Part shown: positions 52,445 to 61,400 of the stretch, in pieces | How the letters are laid out: each line of letters begins with the position of its first letter | Numbering within the stretch: the first letter of the stretch is position 1 | NCBI RefSeq assembly: GCF_001613245.1 | Contig: NZ_BDBZ01000001.1 | Span: forward strand, 186,001-250,000 | Length of the DNA: 64,000 nucleotides | DNA from: Nocardia speluncae NBRC 108251 | GTDB taxonomy: Bacteria; Actinomycetota; Actinomycetes; Mycobacteriales; Mycobacteriaceae | Direction of reading: 5' to 3' | The notes under the pieces: model-generated | What the model was told of the DNA's origin: nothing | Databases searched by the model: none | The model's input: only the letters and a program-made list of their open reading frames with translations | Made by a program: the position numbers and the translations under genes

Positions 52445-55400
52445 GTGGGGCTCGAAAAGCCTGGTTTCATCACCGAAGAGCTGGAGATCGCTGCCGGCGC
52501 AGATATTCCGGACGGCGACGAGACCCTCTCGGTGCAGATGGGCGAGGCCCTGCAAGAAATCGCAGAGAGCCTTGTCGGGGTAGACCTCGTCGATGTCCTC
52601 GAGGACGCGAAAGCCGCCATAGCCGCTGGTTACGTGTCGGGCGAGGGCGCCGAGGCAATCACGGATTTCCTGCAAGCTCTGCTCGACTCCCAGCTGGACC
52701 TCGCGGAGGCGGTGGGCCAGATGGGGCAGAGCGCCATAGAATTCGGTCACACGATTTTCTCGGCGAAAGTCAGCGGCTATATCGCCCTTGCCTGGCTGGC
52801 GCTCGAATTGCTCACGGCTGCGATCGCCTACGCGACAGGTGCGGGCGCTTTTGCCGGGTGGGTACAGCAGCAGAAGGCGCTCGCGGTGGCCCGGGCCTTT
52901 TTCAGGTTTCTCAGTGCGAAGACGCTTGCGCTGATCCGATTCCTGATCTCGAAGTTGGGCCGGGGCCGTTTCAAAGTATTCGAGGCCGTACTTGCCGGAC
53001 TCCTCAACGAGGGCATAGAGGAAGGCATCCAGGAGACCGCGCAGGGTTTCACCGAAGATGTCGGCGGCCAGATGATCGCTATCGAGGCCGGGCATGCCGA
53101 GGGAATCAACTGGGAGTCCGTGCGCCAGAACCTGAAGATCTCCGCGTGGGCCGGCGTGGCGGGTGGTCTCGGCGGGAATCTGGCCTTCCGCTGGGTGTAC
53201 CAGATGAAACTCCCGGTGTCGCAGCTGGGTGGTGCCGCACGGGGCGGCCTGATCGGCGCCGTCGCGGGTGGGTCGGGACTGCTGGGAGCGGTGCTGGCCA
53301 CCAGGTTCTACACTGGCGAATGGCAGATCGACTCCCGGATGATCATCGGGAACGTCGTGTCCGGTATGGGCCCCAGCATGATCTACGGCGCGAAAGGGAT
53401 GTCGCCCTACTCCGGGATGCCCATCGAAGAGCTCACGGGCATGAAACCGTGGATGAGTCCGGAAGAGGCCCAAGCGCGCTCCGATGTGCAGATCGCACAG
53501 ATGCACAAAGACATCGAAAAGATGTTGGTGGACGCTTCGGCTGCGGACCGCGCCCGCGCGCACGCCGCGGTGACCGAGGCTGTGGCGGTAGCGGAGGCAG
53601 GCGCCTACAGCCGGGACGAAGACGGCCTGGTCACCGTCAATCAGCATCAGCGGTTGACAAGCCTGGAGCAGATCCGGTCCGAGCTGGGAGATTTCGCCCG
53701 CCGCGTCGAGGCAGGCGACACCACGGCCACCGTGACCCCGGAGGTGCCGGTCGACGAGGCCCGGGCCCGGGCCGGCCAAATGTCCCAGCTGATGGCGGAG
53801 CGAGCGGCGGAAGCGGCTCCGCCGGGGATGAGCCCGGCGGAGGCCGCCGAACGGTTGCAAACAATCCTGCTCGGTATCGGCGCGCCGGACAGCAGCGACC
53901 TCCAATACCTGGCACAGCTGCGGCAAGCCGATCAGAACCTGGCGACGCTGTTGCAGACCACCACACCGTTGACCCCGGCGGAGCTGGGCACCAAGGCCGA
54001 CCAGCTGACCGAGCAGCTCAGGCAGCGTGCCGGTGGCTTCGGCGCGGACACTGAGGCCGGGGCCCGCGCGCGGATGATTCTGGAGCAGTTGCTGGCCGAG
54101 CCCGATGGTGCGCCGAACAGCGCGGAGCGCGTTGTGTGGTTGCAGTCGGTACACCGGAACCTGCCGGATTTGATACAGCTGTGGTCCCGGCCGCCGAATC
54201 CGGACGAGGAGCCATCCGCTGAGAAGCGCTCCGGGGCAGGTGTGCCGAGGGCCGGGCTGCCGCAGTCGGAGGGAGGCACCGAACCAGCGGGAACCAGTAA
54301 TCCCCGGCGCAAGCCTGCGGTGCTCGCGCAGAAGCGGATAGTCGTACCGGGTGGCGGGCAGTTCGGGGCCGGCCAGAACATCGGACCGGCCGTGGCCGCC
54401 GTGCTGGCGGCAGCCGGCAGTGCCCCGGTGAACACCTCGATTCCGCAGTGGGTGCGTGACGGCCGGATGGCACGGCTGGCCGAGATGACCACCGAAGCGG
54501 TGCGCGACTCCGTGACTCGCGCGGGTGGCGGGGCGGAGGTGGAGGTCACGGTGCTGGACAACGGTGTTGTCCAGATCTCGGTGCTCGACGGTGCGACCGA
54601 CCACGGCCTGCTGCCGGGCACCGAGTACGACGGGCGCGCGGTGCCGACGGTGCGGGAGAACGCCGATCTGTGGGAAATGGGTTTCACTCAGCTGGGAGAC
54701 GAACTGCGGCACCAGTTGTGGTTCGCGTGCGATATACAGGCGGCGAACGGCAACGCGATGGTGGCCGATCTCATCGATGCCGGTCGGACGGCGGACGCCA
54801 CGGTCGCGCCGGATGGTGGCGCTGATGCGTACACGGCGGCGGATGGCGTGCGGGCGGGTCTCGGCCTGAATGCTCCGGCTGTCGGACCACTGGTGGCGGG
54901 AGTTACCGGCTCCGCGGCGCCGATCTCGTATCCCGATGCGGAGACTGCGGTTACTGCGGCACTGGGTGTAGCCCCGGTGGACCCGGCTCCGCTCGACATC
55001 CGGATCGGCGACACCGTGATGAACCCGATAGGTCGGACTGCCGAGGTCGAATCGCAGCACATGGCGTCCGCGAACGAATCGTCCGATTCGGACCTGTACG
55101 AGGTCCGGGAGGGTAGCGACCTCGACGGAGTGGCGGGCAACGTGACCGGGGTCGGCGTCACAATGAGCGGTGCGAATCCCGACGGCGACCTGGCGACGGC
55201 CGGGGCCGCCCTGTGCGCCCTGACGTCCGACTGGCCCGCGCCACGGCAGCAGCAGATGCTCGATACGTTGATCGCGGCTGTGCGCTCGAAACGGGGCGGC
55301 GCGGGCGGCCCGGTACGGGTCGAGGCTCGGATGGTTTCCGATCCGGCGGGTGCCGACGGGGACGAGCAGCTGTGGGTCGATGTGTTGTCCATCGGGGACT

Positions 55401-58400
55401 CCGTAGGGGGTAGTGAAGGGGAGGCACCGCGGGAGGTCGACCACTACGCCGAATCCTGGCGTAGCGAACCGTGTGACGCCGGCGATCCATGGCAGAATCG
55501 GTTGTCGTTCGAGATGTCGGCCACGCCGACACCGGATATGCCCGTTTCATCCGAGGTGGACGTTTCGGAATCCGACCCGGCTGCCGAAAGGGCGCCGGGA
55601 CAATCCCAGACCCTGCCCGAGCTGCTCGGGATGACGGCGCCGTTCACTCCGGCGAAATCCGCGGGTTCCGAGTCGACTGCGGCCGACAAACCGGCCCATA
55701 CCGGCACCCCGGTGGTCGAAACAGGCTCGCTGTACGAGGTTCGAGGCGACAGCGATCTCGAGAATGTCGGTGCGCACCGGACGGGTATCTCACTGACGGT
55801 GAATAAATCGGGTCTGCGGGATCTGACCCTGGCAGGTGAAGCGCTGGGCGCCATGACCTCCGACTGGCAACCTGCCCGCCAGGGCGAAGTGGTCGACGCG
55901 TTCACGGATGCGGTGCGTGCGGCGCAGTCCGCGTGTGGTGGTCCGGTTCGTGTCGAAGCGCGCGTGATCACCGACCCTGCCGGTGAGGCAGCCGAAAAGC
56001 TGCGGTTCGACATTTTCGAGATCAACGCGGACCCCGGGCAGCCGGCGTTGGCTGTAGTAGAGATATCGGCCGAGCCGGATTCCGGTGCACCCGCTGGTTC
56101 GTCCACGTCCAAGAAAGGGACCGGCGGAGAGACATCGCGTGGCATTTCGGCGAAGCCGGCCGCGCTGCCGGAGTTCACAGATCAGAATCCGGATGGATTC
56201 AGTGACGGCGCATTCGAAGGCGTTTCGTCGAAACCGGCTGTCTTCGGCGACGACGGAGAGAACAACGCCGATGAGGCATCCCCGGCGGAACCTCCGTTGG
56301 TGACGGCCATGGCCGGCGCCGTCGAGGCCGTGGAAGGCGGCAGTACCGGTATGGCGGTGACGAACAGTGCTGCCCCCGCACCGGGGATAACGCAGGAAAC
56401 GAGCGGCGCACCGGTCTCCGCCGGAAGTTCGCCGGGTACCGCACCCGCGAACACGGCGGGTGGCGGCGGCCCGGGTTCCGGCGGCTCGACACCGGCAGCC
56501 GGCGAATCCGGTGGCGATTCGGACCGTTCCGGCGGCGATCTTGTCGATTTCAGCGCCGAACTCGAAGGCAATCCTGCTACGGCAGTTACCGACATTCGAA
56601 CCGGGGACAGTGCGGAGATCGACCCGGGCAGTGACCACGATGCCGACCCCGGTACCGGGAGTAGTGCGGCGCCCGACTCCGAGAGCACCGCTGATCCGGG
56701 TCCCGCCGCCGTGAACGATCGAGTGGGCGATCCCGAACCGGATGAATCGGGGGTCGCCGGCCAGCTCTTCGCCGGCCAGTTCCGAAAGGTGCTCGGCGAT
56801 ATCCTCGACGACCCGGAGTCCATGACGCTGGCCGAATTGGTAGACGTGGCCCGGAACTACCTGGCGAACCCGGGGCAGGAACCGGACGCGAATCCGAAAG
56901 CGGTGGCGAGCGTCCTGGCCAACTTCGACCTCGCTATCGCTGAGCAGGAGCGTCGGCGAGCCTTCCAATCCTTCGAGCTGCAGCGGATCATGGGCCAGCT
57001 GATCACGGCGGGCGGATATCTCCTCGAGAAGGAGCAGAAGCAGCGGTTCGACACATTGATCGAGGCAGCCGAGGCCATCGAGAGTGGGGCCCGCAAGGCG
57101 CCGAATTACCTGCGTTCCGCTGTTGCCGGGGCGCTGGCCGAGTACCGGACCATGCGCAGCCGGCAGAACTCGGAACTCATCGATCTGGCGATGGGGCGCG
57201 CCCGGGTCGCGGCGGCCGCCATCCGGTCCAACGGGCCACCGCGGCTCGCTGCCGCTCTGCAACGTGCGCTGCGCCCTGTGGTGCCGGGGGCACGGAAACT
57301 CCGGACGACCGAGCAGTTGTTCTCGGCAGCGCGCACCGTGCTGGCGGATCCGGAGGTGCCGGACGACCAGAAGGCTCCGGTAGCGGCGGCGATGGCCGGC
57401 TACGACGAGGCCCTGGCGAGCACGGCGCAGGAGGTGCGGCAAGTACTGGGCGGTGTGCCGGTCGGTGAGCACGCGGTTCTCGTCGACGGCACTGTGTTCA
57501 TCGTTACCCCGGCGGGTGTGGAGGATCCGCTGTTCGCCGCACACGTTCTGGAGGCGCTCGAAGCGTCTGCGGCACGCAGCGTCACCATCGCCCGCCTGCA
57601 GGTCGGGTTGGACGAGAACGAGGAACCGGTGGTCGAGCGAAACGAAGACGGCCGGTGGCGGCCGCTCGACGCGGCCGATCTCGCCGGCTCGCCGGGGCGC
57701 ACAGTGGGCATGACTGTGCGGCAGCGAATGCGGGCTGCAGACGCGGTGGCACAAGCTCTGGCGGAACAGCATTTCGAGGTGACCTCCGGACCTCGCGCGC
57801 GAGCAAGTGTGGCGTCCGTACAGGGGTTGCAGGTCGCGGCCGAAACGGTGGACCGCTGCGATGCGGATCTCGGCGTGCTCGACCAGCGGATCGCGGAGCT
57901 CGAACAGCAAGGTAGCGCCAGGCCGCCGGATGCTGGTGGGTCCCGCCTGGACGAACTCCGGACGCAGCGGGATACGTTGCGTCGCGCGCGAGCCGCCGCT
58001 CGCGCGGCGTGGTACGCATGCGCCGGCGAGCTGGACCTGGACCCACCGGAGTTCGGCGAACATACACACTCGCCGCTGCCGCACCGGCTACCTGCGGTGG
58101 TTCAGCAGCTGCAGGAGGAGATCGCCGCCGCCGATGCCGCGATCGCACGGCTCGACAGCGAGATCCGCGAGGGCGCCGAGGGGTCTCCCGAACAGCGGTG
58201 GGCCGATCGGCGGCAGTGGCTCGACAAGAGACGGAAACTCGCCGAACAGTGCGATGGGCTGGCCGACGACCTGAACGTAGCCGGGACCCTCCAGCCCGAC
58301 CGCCTGGGCGAGTCGATGGACGGTTTCGTGGCGCGCTGGGAACAGACCGAGCCCGGCCTGGTGGCGGTACACACGATGGCCACGGCGGCCGTAGAGGCCC

Positions 58401-61400
58401 GCCGGGTTCACGAGCGGCTTCTGGAGTCGATCCGGAAATCGTTGCGCGAGCACCAGGATCGAGCCGATCCCGGCGCGGCCGACGCCATCGATGCCATGAC
58501 CGGTACCGAACTCCTGAACACGGGACGCAAGTTCGTGGAGCGGCACACGTCGCGTTCCGGCGAAATCGACCCCGCCGCGGCAACGGTGGTGGCGGCGCTG
58601 GCCGAATACCATGCCGAAGTAGACAGGTCGGGCGCGCGGGGCCGGCCGGGGATGCCCGGTGACGCGCCGCCCTCCGGTATCGCCACCGAATTCCAAGGAC
58701 TACGTGGGCGGCTGCTCACCGCAGTGGCAGCGGCGAACAGTGATCCGGAGTCGCTGACCGCGCTGTGGACCACCGACCGCCTGGCCGCCGCGGCGGCCGG
58801 CTTCGCTTTCGATGCCGAGAACGAGGAAGCGGACAAGGAGCACCAGAAGCTGGGTGATCTGGCTGCCGAGTTCGAAGCTCTGGTTGCGCGGACAGCGGAA
58901 GCGGCATGCCAGGCTGCCCCGGCGCCCTACCCGGGACCGGCGGCCGGTCCGTGGGCGCGGGTGAGGGGGGACAAGCTGGTGATCATCGCCCCGGTCGGGG
59001 CGAGCGATCCGGTCTTCGATCCGCAGGTCCAGGAGGAATTGGCCGCGCGTGGTATTGCCGTCGAGCAGTGGAGGGTCAGCGTCGATCACGCTGGTTCCCC
59101 AGTGTTCGAGCGGCACAACGGTCGTGCATGGGTGCGGGACATGCCTGCCGGCGGCACACTGGCGGAACCGGAAACCGCCGGGGAAGTGCTCCTGCAGGAA
59201 TATGCGGCGCGGTCGGTAGCGGAAGTGCTGATCGGGTATGAGCTCGGCCGCTCGCCGGACGCGTCCGACCCCGTGGTGGAGACGGTGGCCGGATTCACCG
59301 ATACCGATGGCGATCCGGAACTCATCGACCGGCTCGATAAGGACATTGCCCGGCTCGCCGTGGAAATCGAGCGGGTCGATGGTGCGCTGGCCGCATTGGA
59401 CAACCTGGGCCCGGTAGTACCGCGGACCGAGGGGGGCCGGCGAGCCGGCCGTGCGGCCAAGGCGGAAGGTGAACGGCGGCGTGCCGAACGCGAACGGCTG
59501 GAAGCCGAACGCGGGCAGCGGGAGAGCGACCGCGAGCGAACGGCGGCAGAACGCCGGTGGCTGATCAGCCGGCGCGGCGAACTGGCCGAACGGCTGGGTT
59601 GCACCGAGGACGAGTTGGTGCGCCATATACCGCGGCTGTGGACTCTTCAGCCATTGTGTGCGGCCGCCGGTCGCGGGATGGACGACCTGGCCGCCGCTGC
59701 GCGGGAGCACCACGGCGAGACACGCCGGCGGGCCAATCGGTATGCCGCCGAGCAGAAATCGCACCGTACGGGCGAGGAATACGATCCGATTCGCAAGGTC
59801 TTCGTCAACACGACGATTGCCGCGAACACGGTGCCGGGGGTCGGGGCGCGTGCGGAAATCGAACGTCTGCAGGTCCTCGAGGCCGGTTACCAGCGGATGA
59901 CCGCATACGGTGTCGCCGCGAAATCCCGTGCTGTGCACGGCGGCATCAGCCCACCGATCCCCGATGCCGAAGCGTTCGCTGCCAGATTCCGTACCGGTTT
60001 CGCGGCGGTCGGCGTCGCTGTGCCCGACGGGTCGTCGGCCGCGGAACTGGCAGATGCGGCGCGCACCGAGCTCGACGGCCCCGACGCGGATCTGAAAGAT
60101 CCGGGGTGGCGGGAACTGTCCCAGGTATCGAGCGCCTATCAGGGCGAGGTTGCGCAACTGCAGCAGAACCGCGAGGAAGCCGCGCGCGCCGAATTCGAGA
60201 ACGTGTCTGGAACAGCTATCGGGTCGTGGGGCCGGGTCGAAGGGGACGGGCTGGTTATCGTCACCACCGACACCGCACCTCCGGTGTTCGAACCGGATGA
60301 GCTGCGGGCCCTGCAGGCCGTGAGCGTGCTGGTCGAACAGCGCACGCTGGCGGCCGACGGCACGGTCTCGAGGGCATGGTTCCACAACGGCGGCTGGGTG
60401 CCGGTGCCGCCCCGACAGGTCGCTGGTGAGCGTTCGCCGGCGGGCGCGACCACGGCATCGCGCCTGGCTGCCGAGGACGCGCGGCTGGCCCATCGGCGCG
60501 AAACCGTGCAAAAGATCCAAGATGTGCTGGTCGTGGAGGTGTTCGACGAACAGCCGGGATCGCCGGACGCGGAACGGGCGGCGCGATCGGCGGTCACCAC
60601 GGTCGAAGCCGCGGACGAGCTGGCGGCACTCGACACCGAGTTGGCGGTCCTCGCGGACCGGACCCCGAAGATCGACAACGAACTCGCCGATGTCGCTGCC
60701 GAACTCGCCGCTCTCGGGGCGGAGAGCGATCGGCTCGCATCGATACCCGGGGTGCAGCGGCAGTGGGTGGATCCAGGAGATTCGCGCTTCACCGACCTGC
60801 AAGCCGAGATCGGGACGCTGCTGGTCCGGCAGGCCCGGCTGTCGGTGGAACGAGAAGGGTTGCGAATCAGGCAGGACGAGGCAGACCTCCGCCGGGGCGA
60901 TCTCGCCGAGTACCTCGTTCATGCGGGTGTGCTGCTCCCGGATGCCGCGAGTGACGGCACTGAATGGGACGCGAGCCGGATGGCCTCGCTGCGTGTGCTG
61001 CGCGATGTCCGTGCGTGTGGCAGCGATCTCGACAGTCTGCGCACCGGGCTCGCGGAGGACGCGCGCTGGGAAACCGACAAGCTGGTCGAGCACATGCGTG
61101 TGGAGACCACCCGCCGCACTCTGACCGAAGACGATCGCACCGGATTACTTGCCTTGCTGGACCAGCTGTTCCCTGGCGGTGACGGTGCCGAGTCCATCGG
61201 TGGCAACTCGGGTCCGGCGCCGAGCGACTTCCAGCGGCTGGCACGGGTGGAGTCGATCACCTCCCGATATCAGCTGATACTGCAGGGCGCGGAGGAGACA
61301 GCGGCAGTGGCGGCGGCCGAGGAGGAGGCAGCCGCTCGGGAGGTGGCCGAGGCTGCCGCCCGGCGCCGGACCGAACTTCACGCGGCCACCGCAGCAGAGC

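Noticed and set aside
52442..55444. 1000-codon minus-strand open frame opposite the giant gene
   Set aside because: Arg-, His- and Gly-rich sequence with no domain. It mirrors the third-position GC of the plus-strand gene.
58700..61093. 797-codon minus-strand open frame
   Set aside because: Same shadow effect; the plus frame carries the beta modules and coiled coils.
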